DNA from: JAUIIK01 sp963709995
GTDB lineage: Bacteria > Chloroflexota > Chloroflexia > Thermomicrobiales > CFX8
Assembly (NCBI GenBank): GCA_963709995.1
Contig: CAVPYN010000001.1
Location: forward strand, 186,001-250,000
DNA length: 64,000 bases
Reading direction: 5' to 3'
The translations under genes and the position numbers were made by a program. A model generated the notes under the pieces. It saw only the letters and a program-made list of their open reading frames with translations. It was not told the origin of the DNA and made no database searches. Each line of letters begins with the position of its first letter. Position 1 is the stretch's first letter. Of the stretch, positions 16,597 through 24,527 are shown piece after piece.

Positions 16597-16635
16597 CTGG
16601 ATGGTGTGGCGCAGGATCCGTGGGAGGTTGTCGTT

Positions 16636-16929
16636 TTGAGTCGCAAACATCAGATAAATGAACAGTTTGTGGAGCAGCTGAGACTGCTTTGCGAGGCCGA
16701 ACTTGCCGGCGATTCGATGATCTGTCACGACGGCGGTTTTCGCTATAGTGGTGACTTCATGTCAATGGAACAGGATCTCATTGCGCCTGCCGGATTTCTG
16801 GATCAGGGTGCCTATCAGGACTTGCTAGAAAATGGTTACATCGAGGAAGTGTCACCGGTTATCGGGCGGCCAGGAGGGTTTCGCGTGACCGAACTCGGTC
16901 GGAAAGTGGCGCATGATGAGGAGCTGTAG
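16636..16929 (+). CDS. small hypothetical protein, winged-helix-like tail
   Basis: 97 residues from a TTG at 16636 that follows GGGAGG at 8 bp; a GTG at 16606 would give 107 residues but has no RBS. The C-terminal part (YQDLLENGYIEEVSPVIGRPGGFRVTELGRKV) resembles the wing of a small winged-helix domain. No other family is recognised. It is divergent from the SOS-box gene and convergent with purK (1 bp apart). It could be a local regulator binding the phased repeats. Confidence 0.5.
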   Translation: MSRKHQINEQFVEQLRLLCEAELAGDSMICHDGGFRYSGDFMSMEQDLIAPAGFLDQGAYQDLLENGYIEEVSPVIGRPGGFRVTELGRKVAHDEEL

Positions 16930-16930
16930 G

Positions 16931-18049
16931 CTACTCATCGGCTTCCTCATCGTTCTCGTCGCCAGCGATCAGTTCTTCGACAGCTGACCGGCCCGCCTCG
17001 ACGATGGCCGGATCATCGCCGCGAAGGGTAACGTGACCGATCTTTCTCCCCGGTCGTGCGGATTTTCCATAGAGATGCAGATGGGCGCCTTCGATCTTCA
17101 GAATTGATTCCGGATCGAGTTCGGATCCGATCAGGTTGAGCATCGTCGCCTGGCCGCGCATCGTCGTCGCGCCGAGCGGCAATCCGGCGATCGCGCGAAG
17201 ATGGTTCTCGAACTGGCTCGTTTCACTGCCCTCTATTGTCCAATGCCCGGAGTTGTGGACTCTCGGCGCCATCTCGTTGGCCAGCAACTGTCCGTCTAAC
17301 TCGAAAAGCTCGATGGCTAGCACTCCAACGTAACTCAGGCCGTGCAGGACGCGGTGGGCGAAGCTCTCCGCGGCGTGTTGCAAGTGTTCCGAGACATCCG
17401 GCGCTGGCGCAACCGTGCGGCTCAGTATTCCCGATGTATGGGTGTTCTCGACGAGCGGGTAGTAGCGGAACGCTTCGTCCCGGTTGCGCGCGGAAATGAC
17501 CGATAACTCCCGGTCAAACGGTACAAATTCTTCCAGAATGAGCGGCCGGTTCCCCAGTTCATTCCAGGCGACGTCAATGCCACCAATATCCCGAATCACC
17601 GCCTGTCCTTTGCCGTCGTAACCTTCTCTTCGCGTTTTCAGCACCGCTGGTAGCCCAACCGCGGCGATGGCAGCCGTCAGGTCCTCTTTCGAATCGACGG
17701 CATGGAACTCGGGAGTCGGGATGTTCAGCGTGCGAAAGAAGCGTTTTTCGACGAGGCGGTCCTGCGCGGCTTCAAGGGCGATCGGTGGTGGATAGACCGG
17801 CGCGAATTCTTCCAGAAAGGTCGCAGCTTCGACCGGCACGTTCTCGAACTCGTAGGTGATGACATCGAGCGAATCAGCGAAGCGCTTCAACGCTTCCAGG
17901 TCGTCGTAGCTGCCATGGACTAGTTCGCCGACCTGGCCCGCGCAGGCGTCGACCGCCGGATCGAAGAATCGAAATGTCAGTCCAAGCGGGTAACCAGCCA
18001 GTGCCAGCATCCTGCCAAGCTGGCCGCCGCCGAGAATGCCGACTTTCAT
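16931..18049 (-). CDS. purK: N5-carboxyaminoimidazole ribonucleotide synthase
   Basis: 372 residues with the ATP-grasp layout. The N-terminal GILGGGQLGRMLALAG motif is diagnostic for PurK, followed by ITYEFENVP and KTRREGYDGKGQ, then EEFVPFDRELSVI and EMAPRVHNSGHWTIEG. It carboxylates AIR with bicarbonate and ATP in purine biosynthesis. The ATG overlaps the purE stop by 4 bases (ATGA), so PurE and PurK are translationally coupled. Full length. Confidence 0.95.
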   Translation of the reverse strand: MKVGILGGGQLGRMLALAGYPLGLTFRFFDPAVDACAGQVGELVHGSYDDLEALKRFADSLDVITYEFENVPVEAATFLEEFAPVYPPPIALEAAQDRLVEKRFFRTLNIPTPEFHAVDSKEDLTAAIAAVGLPAVLKTRREGYDGKGQAVIRDIGGIDVAWNELGNRPLILEEFVPFDRELSVISARNRDEAFRYYPLVENTHTSGILSRTVAPAPDVSEHLQHAAESFAHRVLHGLSYVGVLAIELFELDGQLLANEMAPRVHNSGHWTIEGSETSQFENHLRAIAGLPLGATTMRGQATMLNLIGSELDPESILKIEGAHLHLYGKSARPGRKIGHVTLRGDDPAIVEAGRSAVEELIAGDENDEEADE

Positions 18050-18555
18050 ACTGACTCCAATGGAATGGAAGGGTCGGGATCTCCCAGCACCGCCTGGGTG
18101 CGGGTCAGGCGGAAGCCGCGCAACGCCTCCCGAATTTCCGGGTGTTTCGTCCCCAGGATCGCCGCGGCCAACAAAGCAGCGTTTACTGCCCCCGCGTTGC
18201 CAATTGCCAGCGTGCCGACTGGAATGCCCGCGGGCATCTGGGCGATCGACAACAGCGAATCCATGCCATTGAGCGCCCGCGACTGTACCGGCACGCCGAG
18301 CACAGGCAGGACCGTCTTGGCGGCGATCATGCCAGGCAGGTGTGCCGCGCCGCCCGCGCCAGCGATGATGACTTCCAGCCCCCGCTCTTCCGCTGACTCC
18401 GCATAGGTGAACATGAGATCCGGAGTCCGGTGCGCTGACACGACGCGTGTCTCGTACGGAATGTCGAGCGCGTCCAACGTCTCAGTGGCGTTGGCCATCG
18501 TTTTCCAGTCCGACCGCGACCCCATAATGACTCCGACCAGCGGTTGCGGATCCAT
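18046..18555 (-). CDS. purE: N5-CAIR mutase
   Basis: 169 residues from the ATG at 18555, which is behind AAGGGGGAAAGG. Signature segments are GVIMGSRSDWKTM, the SAHRTPDLM loop with the catalytic His, GAGGAAHLPGMIAA and PVQSRALNGMDSLLSIAQMP. It converts N5-CAIR, made by PurK, to CAIR. An upstream in-frame start at 18621 would add 22 atypical residues and is rejected. First gene of the purEK operon. Confidence 0.95.
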   Translation of the reverse strand: MDPQPLVGVIMGSRSDWKTMANATETLDALDIPYETRVVSAHRTPDLMFTYAESAEERGLEVIIAGAGGAAHLPGMIAAKTVLPVLGVPVQSRALNGMDSLLSIAQMPAGIPVGTLAIGNAGAVNAALLAAAILGTKHPEIREALRGFRLTRTQAVLGDPDPSIPLESV

Positions 18556-18669
18556 CTCGTGCCTTTCCCCCTTGCTCCTCACGCCTTTTGCTGCAGAGCA
18601 TAGCCGAAGCCCCGATGGCACAGAACGCGCACCGGGGCCCTTTCTTGCAGCCTTCTGGTTCCACGACTG

Positions 18670-18909
18670 CTAGCCGGACTGACCCTTACGCTTCTGTGCC
18701 GAGCCGCCCATGTATTCGCCGGTCGAGCCGCCTGCCGGCACGTCGCGCTTGCCCGGCGGGATGCTGTCGTCGGTGTGACGTGGGTCATTCCGTGGTGGGC
18801 GGCGGACATTCCCCTCGACGTCGTCCAGCCGCTGTTCGACGGTTGGCTGGTCGTCATCCTCCAGGAATTCCCGCAGGTTCTTTTCTCTCTTTTCCGGATC
18901 TTCAGTCAT
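18670..18909 (-). CDS. small hydrophilic hypothetical protein, 79 aa
   Basis: Very charged, without hydrophobic segments or cysteines: MTEDPEKREKNLREFLEDDD at the start and a Gly/Lys-rich basic tail. It is probably disordered. The ATG is preceded by AAAGGAACC at good spacing. No family recognised; its composition resembles small stress or nucleoid-associated proteins, but that is only an impression. It stands alone between purE and the LLM oxidoreductase. Confidence 0.55.
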   Translation of the reverse strand: MTEDPEKREKNLREFLEDDDQPTVEQRLDDVEGNVRRPPRNDPRHTDDSIPPGKRDVPAGGSTGEYMGGSAQKRKGQSG

Positions 18910-18989
18910 CTTCGGTTCCTTTCGTCGGTGAAGAGCATAGTCCAGACGATCTGGTTAACCCTACCCCATCCTCGTTCCAATCTCAGCGC

Positions 18990-19913
18990 CTAGCCCGAGC
19001 GGTCTCGCAGCCTGGGCAACACCGTGCCCCCGATTTCGCGGATCACCTCGTCCCGACCCATATCAGGATGCGGCGCCTCCAGGATAATCTCGCTGACACC
19101 TACGTCCAGAAAGGTTTCGGCGACCCTCTGGAATGCCGTCGCCGACGAGAATGGATCGATTCCCAACACCTCGCCGAATCCGTAGTACGACCACCGAATA
19201 TCTGATGGATCGCGACCGATCCGGTCACACTCCTCGTTGAGTTGTTTCCCACGTTCCCGAAATTCGTCAGGAGTAAGCATTGCGTTCCAAACGTCGGCGT
19301 ACCGCGCAACCAGCCCCAGCATCCGATTGCCGCGTCCCGCGACGACCACCGGCATCTTTCCACGAACGGGCTTTGGCTCGAAAGGGGCGTTGCTTAGCTG
19401 TACGTAGCTGCCGCCAAACGTCGTGCGGTCATTTGTCATTAGCGAGTCGATCACTGCAAGCGACTCTGTGAGCCGGTCGACGCGCTCGCCGGGTGAGCCG
19501 TACGGGAATCCGTACGACGTGTGCTCGAGCTCCATCCAACCAGCGCCCATGCCAAGAGCGGTGCGGCCGCCGCTGATATGGTCCACTGTCACCGCCATCT
19601 TGGCAGTCAGTACAGGATGGCGGAGCAAGTTGTCAGTGACGAGCATGCCAATCTGGACCCGGCTGGTCAGGGTTGCCGCTGCCGTCAATAGCGACCATCC
19701 CTCCAGGTACGGATCGCGATCATCGCTCTCCGGCTCATCCCAGGGAACTGGCTTGCGCGAACGTGTGCCGGGATCAGTCCACCAGGGTAATAGATGGTCC
19801 GCCAGCCAGATGCTGTCAAACCTTGCCCCTTCAATCAGTTCCCAGCGCCCGGGCAGGTGCTCCCAACCGAGGAACTGGTCCGTGCTGAACCCCGCTCGAA
19901 ACTGATGGCTCAT
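18990..19913 (-). CDS. LLM-class flavin/F420-dependent oxidoreductase
   Basis: 307 residues, luciferase-like TIM barrel. Motifs include WLADHLLPW near the start, SRVQIGMLVTDNLLRHP, and GRTALGMGAGWMELEHTSYGFPYGSPGERVDRL, all typical of the F420-type branch of the bacterial luciferase superfamily. The ATG at 19913 (with GGGAAG just upstream) is preferred to a GTG at 19940 that lacks an RBS. The substrate is unknown. It is divergent from nothing obvious and probably monocistronic. Confidence 0.82.
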   Translation of the reverse strand: MSHQFRAGFSTDQFLGWEHLPGRWELIEGARFDSIWLADHLLPWWTDPGTRSRKPVPWDEPESDDRDPYLEGWSLLTAAATLTSRVQIGMLVTDNLLRHPVLTAKMAVTVDHISGGRTALGMGAGWMELEHTSYGFPYGSPGERVDRLTESLAVIDSLMTNDRTTFGGSYVQLSNAPFEPKPVRGKMPVVVAGRGNRMLGLVARYADVWNAMLTPDEFRERGKQLNEECDRIGRDPSDIRWSYYGFGEVLGIDPFSSATAFQRVAETFLDVGVSEIILEAPHPDMGRDEVIREIGGTVLPRLRDRSG

Positions 19914-20144
19914 GCGTCTTCCCAATCTGTCGCCCGACACTCTTCGAGTGATTGTAAGGCCGATAGTGGGATTGATCGCGACTGGTCACGTCCACCAGTG
20001 CGGCGAATCCGTTGATCGCCCCACATCGAAATCCGATTCCAGGTCGTTCAGGATCGCGAAGTGGTCGTGCAGTTCGGAGTACTCGACACCCGCATGTTGG
20101 CATTTGAGCCGGCACGCGGGTGTCGAAGTTTGTACGCGGGAACG

Positions 20145-21620
20145 CTAGTCGTGAGCCGGGGCCATCGCCGCCTGCCCACGGCTAGCGTAGCCAGCAGGGG
20201 CAATGTTTTTGTTCAGGTGGAACATGTTGTGCGGATCGTATCGATTCTTGACCGCAACGAGCCGTTCGTAAACTGCTGGTGGATAGGCTTGGCGGACACG
20301 GTCATCGCCTTCGTCCTCGGTCTGGAAGTTGATATAGCCGTTTCCGCTGGAGAGTGGCTGGACATCATTGAAGAATCCCTTCGCCCAGCCGATGTGGCGG
20401 TCCGACTCCGATGGTTTCTCCCAGGCTGCCTGGATTGCCATTACATACTCGGCGTTGCGGTGACCAACGGCAGTTGCTTCGACCGGGATGTCCCGGGCCG
20501 CGCCACCCAGGTGCATGATGAGCGTCGACGAGAGTGGGGAGGTGATGCGTTCCCAGTTTTTCACGGCACGATCTATAGTTTCATCACCAATTGAGTCAAA
20601 GAAGTCCGACTTCCAGTAGTATTGCCGTCCCCAGGGCTGCCCGGAATCGAGAAACTTCTGATGCGCCATGAAGGCCTGCGGTTTGATCAGGTCGACAACC
20701 GGATCGCTGTCGAAAGATCTGATCTGCTCAGCATATCGCTGTGCGTCCTCAACAGGCCCCGCGTAGCTCATAGCGATTCCGGTGATCAGCTTGCCATGGT
20801 GTTCCTCTGGTATGAATGGAGCAGGCGGGGCGGTGCGCACGACAAAGAGGCAGCTCAACTCGTTGGGGGCATGTCCGGTGATCTTTCGGAAGTGTCGCAA
20901 AAGTGCGGAGACCTGCGCGAACGGGTAGAAGACGATCCCGGCCATGACCGTCGGGCCAAGTGGTTTTGCCTCGAATTCATAGCCAGTCACGACGCCGAAG
21001 TTGCCACCTCCGCCGGAGAGTGCCCAGAACAGGTCCGGGTGGCTCTGCGCGGTGACATTGCGGAGTTGTCCATCAGGCGTCACGATCTCCACCGATCTCA
21101 GCAAATCGGAGGTGTAGCCCCAGGCGCGGGTAAGCCAGCCGAATCCGCCACCCAGGGTAAATCCCGAGACGCCGGTTGTCGAGACGATTCCCCCGGGGAC
21201 GACCAGTCCATGCAGCTGCGATTCCCGGTCGACATCCGCCCAGGTCGTGCCCGGCTGGACCCAGGCTCGACGTTGTTCCGGCTCGACACGGATGCCCTGC
21301 ATGTTGATCAGGTCGATCATCAGCCCGTCGTCGTTGAGCGCGCTCCCGGCGATGTTGTGGCCTGCGCCGCGCACCGAAACGAGCAGATCGTGCTCGCGGG
21401 CGAAGTTGACTGCCTGAACAACGTCAGACGAGCCAAGACAACGGGCGATGATTGCCGGTTTGCGGTCGATCATCCCGTTCCAGATCTTCCTGGCATCGTC
21501 GTAGCCGGGATCATCGCGAAGCAGGAGTCTTCCTCGCAGCCGTCCAGCGAAGGCGGCAATGGCTTCGCCAGGCAGCGTGGTTGTTGCGTTGGTTCGTGTG
21601 CGAATGGTCAGTGTGTTCAT
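20145..21620 (-). CDS. FAD-linked oxidase, berberine-bridge-enzyme type
   Basis: 491 residues from the ATG at 21620 (AGGAAGGA upstream). PCMH-type FAD domain with LVSVRGAGHNIAGSAL, where the His is the expected 8-alpha covalent FAD ligand. VQPGTTWADVDRE and TGVSGFTLGGGFGWLTR follow. The C-terminal BBE domain ends YDPHNMFHLNKNI. These enzymes oxidise sugars, alkaloids or other alcohols/amines using O2. No signal peptide is seen, so it is cytoplasmic. It is divergent from an HxlR regulator across a 302-base spacer with matching inverted sites, suggesting regulation by it. Confidence 0.88.
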   Translation of the reverse strand: MNTLTIRTRTNATTTLPGEAIAAFAGRLRGRLLLRDDPGYDDARKIWNGMIDRKPAIIARCLGSSDVVQAVNFAREHDLLVSVRGAGHNIAGSALNDDGLMIDLINMQGIRVEPEQRRAWVQPGTTWADVDRESQLHGLVVPGGIVSTTGVSGFTLGGGFGWLTRAWGYTSDLLRSVEIVTPDGQLRNVTAQSHPDLFWALSGGGGNFGVVTGYEFEAKPLGPTVMAGIVFYPFAQVSALLRHFRKITGHAPNELSCLFVVRTAPPAPFIPEEHHGKLITGIAMSYAGPVEDAQRYAEQIRSFDSDPVVDLIKPQAFMAHQKFLDSGQPWGRQYYWKSDFFDSIGDETIDRAVKNWERITSPLSSTLIMHLGGAARDIPVEATAVGHRNAEYVMAIQAAWEKPSESDRHIGWAKGFFNDVQPLSSGNGYINFQTEDEGDDRVRQAYPPAVYERLVAVKNRYDPHNMFHLNKNIAPAGYASRGQAAMAPAHD

Positions 21621-21739
21621 TGAGTCCTTCCTGTCTGGATGTTGTTGCGGCCGGCTGTGTAACAAGCCCCGGTGGTTTTCACGTCAGTTGCCGATCCACG
21701 TTCACGATAAGGACCTGCCGGAGCAGGCTCAAGTTCGAT

Positions 21740-21870
21740 TTCTGTACCGGAATTGGGAGTGATATTGTAGGGTTGGAGTCAGAGAACACCCTTGGGAAGC
21801 TGGATAGCGCGATGAATCAGCCTTGAACCGGGCTGAACGCAAATTCCAGAATCCCGAGATCGGTACAGAA
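21740..21870. promoter_or_regulatory. paired inverted sites between the oxidase and HxlR genes
   Basis: TTCTGTACCG at 21740-21749 recurs as its exact reverse complement CGGTACAGAA at 21861-21870. HxlR-family regulators bind dyads with a GTAC-like core, so these are candidate operators, one near each gene. The remainder of the 302-base spacer (21621-21922) shows no gene. Confidence 0.45.
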
Positions 21871-21922
21871 TCTGTAGTTACCCCTTGGAATTTTCGTTTG
21901 AAGATCGGTAAGGAGGGTGAAA

Positions 21923-22630
21923 GTGACCAGGCGAACAGGTTACGGACAATTCTGTCCGGTCGCCAAAGCCTCCGAGATTGTCGCCGAACGCTGGACGCCG
22001 CTTGTCTTGCGAGAAATGATCTCCGGCTGCAACCGTTTTAATGACATTCATCGCGGTGTGCCCTTGATGTCCAAGTCGTTGTTGTCGAAGCGCCTGAAGG
22101 AGCTGGAGTATGCCGGTATCGTCTATCGGCGAGAGATTCCCGGCGAGGGTGTCAGCGGTTATTTTCTGACTGAAGCAGGAGAGGCGCTCCGTCCGATCAT
22201 CATCTCGCTCGGCGAGTGGGGACAGCGCTACGTTCGCAGCAACTTCACCCACCAGGATCTTGATCCGTCGTTGCTAATGTGGGATATCCGGCGGCTGATC
22301 CAGGTTGAACATCTCCCACGGGGCCGGACAGTGATCGAGTTCGAGTTCACCGATCAGACCGACGCCCAACGTCGCTGGTGGTTGCTGAAAGAAGCAGGGG
22401 CAGAGGATATCGAGCTCTGTCTGCACGATCCGGGCTATGAGATCGACCTGTTCGTGCAAACTGATCTGGAGACGATGACGCGTGTCTGGATGGGTGACAT
22501 CGAGGTTGCCGTTGCGCTGCGCTCCGGAGCGCTCAAGCTTCACGGCACATCGTCTCTGCGACTCAGTTTCCAGGACTGGATCGGCCTCAGCATCTTCGCG
22601 CATGTCGAGGTTGAGTCGACCGTTTCCTGA
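21923..22630 (+). CDS. HxlR-family transcriptional regulator with C-terminal effector-like domain
   Basis: 235 residues from the GTG at 21923; AGGAGGG ends 6 bases earlier, whereas the GTG at 21917 directly abuts it. The HxlR winged helix is clear: CPVAKASEIVAERWTPLVLREM, FNDIHRGVPLMSKSLLSKRLKELEYAGIVYR and a YFLTEAGEALRPI tail. A further domain of about 110 residues (FEFTDQTDAQRRWWLL... VWMGDIEVAVALRSGALKL) resembles the SCP2/sterol-carrier-like extension of long HxlR proteins. Divergent from the FAD oxidase, its likely target. Confidence 0.85.
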   Translation: MTRRTGYGQFCPVAKASEIVAERWTPLVLREMISGCNRFNDIHRGVPLMSKSLLSKRLKELEYAGIVYRREIPGEGVSGYFLTEAGEALRPIIISLGEWGQRYVRSNFTHQDLDPSLLMWDIRRLIQVEHLPRGRTVIEFEFTDQTDAQRRWWLLKEAGAEDIELCLHDPGYEIDLFVQTDLETMTRVWMGDIEVAVALRSGALKLHGTSSLRLSFQDWIGLSIFAHVEVESTVS

Positions 22631-22641
22631 TCAATGTTGGG

Positions 22642-22968
22642 CTACAGTTCACCGGCTTCTAAGAGAAAGTGGGCAACGATTGCGTTGCTGAGTCGAAAGC
22701 CGGTGCGAATAGGCTGGTGAGGTATCGTCTCCACGGCGGGAACCAGCCCCTGTTCCTTGCCAAGCAGCAGGAGCCCGGCACCGCCTACAGTTTCGAGACC
22801 GAGAGATCTGGCGATATGGCGTGCGCGCCGTTCATCAATGATCAGCGGGATAGGGCCTGAAAGGACAAGTGTGAGCCCGATTGCTTCCGACTCTCCCGGG
22901 CCAAGCTGGGTGTGAAGATCATCGAGCAGAAGTGAGTCTGTAACGGAAATTCTGTGAATCCAAGCTGC
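22642..22968 (-). pseudogene. C-terminal remnant of a PIN-domain (DUF3368-type) toxin-like gene
   Basis: No start codon of its own, but one frame reads WIHRISVTD, then LGPGESEAIGLTLVLSG, then PLIIDERRARHIARSLGLE, then GGAGLLLLGKEQGLVPAV and ends LLEAGEL-stop at 22642. This is the conserved second half of DUF3368 PIN proteins (GEAEAI, IDERRAR, GxxGLLLxAK). The N-terminal half is missing. Its 5' part overlaps, in another frame, the last codons of the HIT gene. The break falls where HIT homology ends, so this is a recombination scar. Confidence 0.7.
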
Positions 22969-23363
22969 TGTTCCGCAAACGGGACGCCGGGCGGCAATGG
23001 CGCAATGTGCCAGTGGACGTGCTTGTTCCCCTGCTGACTGCCGAGCGACAGGTCGTAGACCCGCTCGGCTCCGGTCTTGACCCGCACGGCCTCGGCAACT
23101 CGGTGGATGACCTGTTGGAGTTCCAGATACTCTTCGACGGAGAAGTCACCGGTGACTTGCTCGCGGTGTTCCTTGGGCGCAACCAACGTGTAGCCGCAAA
23201 GCACCGGATACTTATTCAGGAACGCGATTGCGAGGTCGTCCTCGTAGACTATGTGATGCGCGTACTCTGGATTCTTCGCCACGATCTCGCACAGAAAGCA
23301 CGGCTTCGTCTGGATCTCGTGGACGGAGGCGTCGAAGTCGAAGGGCTTGCGTTTTCGCGTCAT
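22842..23363 (-). CDS. HIT-family nucleotide hydrolase/transferase with replaced C-terminus
   Basis: 173 residues from the ATG at 23363. CFLCEIVAKNPEYAHHIVYED, VLCGYTLVAPKEHREQVTGDFS and the histidine triad HVHWHIAPLPPGVPFAEQQ are all present. HIT proteins hydrolyse or transfer nucleotide phosphates through the central His. After FAEQQ the sequence (LGFTEFPLQTHFCSMIF...) no longer looks like a HIT tail. The same DNA encodes a PIN-domain remnant in another frame, so the natural C-terminus has been lost. The catalytic core is intact. It follows the methyltransferase gene by 22 bp. Confidence 0.8.
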   Translation of the reverse strand: MTRKRKPFDFDASVHEIQTKPCFLCEIVAKNPEYAHHIVYEDDLAIAFLNKYPVLCGYTLVAPKEHREQVTGDFSVEEYLELQQVIHRVAEAVRVKTGAERVYDLSLGSQQGNKHVHWHIAPLPPGVPFAEQQLGFTEFPLQTHFCSMIFTPSLARESRKQSGSHLSFQALSR

Positions 23364-23385
23364 TGATCGGCTGATAGTCTGAAGT

Positions 23386-23865
23386 TCATAGCCAGCGCGG
23401 AACCCGCTCTGTGTAGCGGCGGTAGTCTTCAGCGAAGCGCTGAAGCAAGTACGCTTCTTCGCGTTCAATGACGCCGATCTGAAGGGATTTGAGGAGGGTG
23501 GGCAGTAGCATCACTCCCCAGCGATTGTTACGAAGCAGGTTGACTCCAAGGTAGACGGCGAACACGGATAGATAGAGCGGATTCCGGCTGTATTGAAATG
23601 GACCTTCCTCGACGAGCGCCATAGGCGGCTCGCTCGAGTCTATGCTCGTGCCGACACGTGCCATCATTCGAGAACCCCAGAATCCGACCGCAACTCCTGC
23701 AGCGATGAGTCCGGCCCCAACCGGCCAGCGCACCGGTGCGAGGAAGCGAGGCAAAAGCGTAGTCGGCCGTATCAGGTGAATGATCTGTCCCAGGACGAGC
23801 GCGCCAAGGAAGATAACCGGAGGCGGCACAATCACATTTGGAGTTGCAGACGTCTCGCTATGCAC
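23386..23865 (-). CDS. isoprenylcysteine carboxylmethyltransferase-like membrane methyltransferase
   Basis: 159 residues, about four hydrophobic helices. The C-terminal signature of the ICMT/PEMT-like family is clear: LVEEGPFQYSRNPLYLSVFAVYLG, then IEREEAYLLQRFAEDYRRYTERVPRWL. These are integral membrane SAM-dependent methyltransferases. In bacteria their substrates (lipids, isoprenoids, small molecules) are mostly unknown. It is the first gene of a likely two-gene transcript with the HIT gene. Confidence 0.8.
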   Translation of the reverse strand: MHSETSATPNVIVPPPVIFLGALVLGQIIHLIRPTTLLPRFLAPVRWPVGAGLIAAGVAVGFWGSRMMARVGTSIDSSEPPMALVEEGPFQYSRNPLYLSVFAVYLGVNLLRNNRWGVMLLPTLLKSLQIGVIEREEAYLLQRFAEDYRRYTERVPRWL

Positions 23866-24031
23866 GTCGAACTTCCTGCTCCCTGGCCTGCTGAGCGTGA
23901 ATCATAATCACACTATCTGTTGCTGTGTTTGCGGCTACGCAATTTCGACCTGGGCCAGCACCGGCAAACAGAAACCAAGTGCTGGAGAGATAAATGGCAG
24001 TCCAGGTTGCTCACACGTTTCCTATCGTATA

Positions 24032-24314
24032 TCAATCTGCCGGAGCCAACTCCTCTTCTAGCTCCTCTTCAGCGAGGACGAACATCTCCGGGGTGGGCTT
24101 GTAGGGGTGGGCGTACCAGAGCGGATGGTGGACCGGGCTTTGTGATCTGGACGTGTTGGTGCCGGCAGAAGTGGCCACTGATCGGGCCCGGTTGGACCGG
24201 AAACGTCAGGTTCTGATTGACCACGGCAGCGCCCCGCCAGACTCTCGCAGTGTCCAGGTCGATGGCCTGAAAGGACTTCATGACTTCGTCGAACTTGCGC
24301 ATACCGACGACCAT
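24032..24314 (-). pseudogene. C-terminal remnant of a molybdopterin oxidoreductase (copy 1)
   Basis: Minus-strand reading gives FDEVMKSFQAIDLDTARVW, then NQNLTFPVQPGPISGHFCRH and, after an internal deletion and frame change, HPLWYAHPYKPTPEMFVLAE and a stop at 24032. It is a shortened, diverged copy of the end of the gene at 27934-30865 (NQNLTFPVQPDPISGQHCWH... RPLWYARPYKPTPEMFVLAE). About 38 codons present in the other copy are missing. Nothing of the N-terminal part is seen here. The flanks, 23866-24031 and 24315-24527, show no other gene. Confidence 0.75.
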
Positions 24315-24527
24315 CGCCCCAACTGTAACGGTATTGACATGTCTCGGGGCTGCAACAGGATGCGATTGTTAGATCCATTCGCGTAGGATCGAGCCAGTAA
24401 GGCTGCGTGTAACGGCGCACGACACAATCCCCGTCGGTTTCGCTACACGCCTCAATTCATGCAAGCTGGGTGTAGATTCTTCAATAGCGATCAACTCAGG
24501 CATCCGGCATACAGAAAGGATCTGAAG

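Noticed and set aside
16606..16635. GTG start for the small gene divergent from the SOS gene
   Set aside because: No RBS; the TTG at 16636 has GGGAGG at the proper distance.
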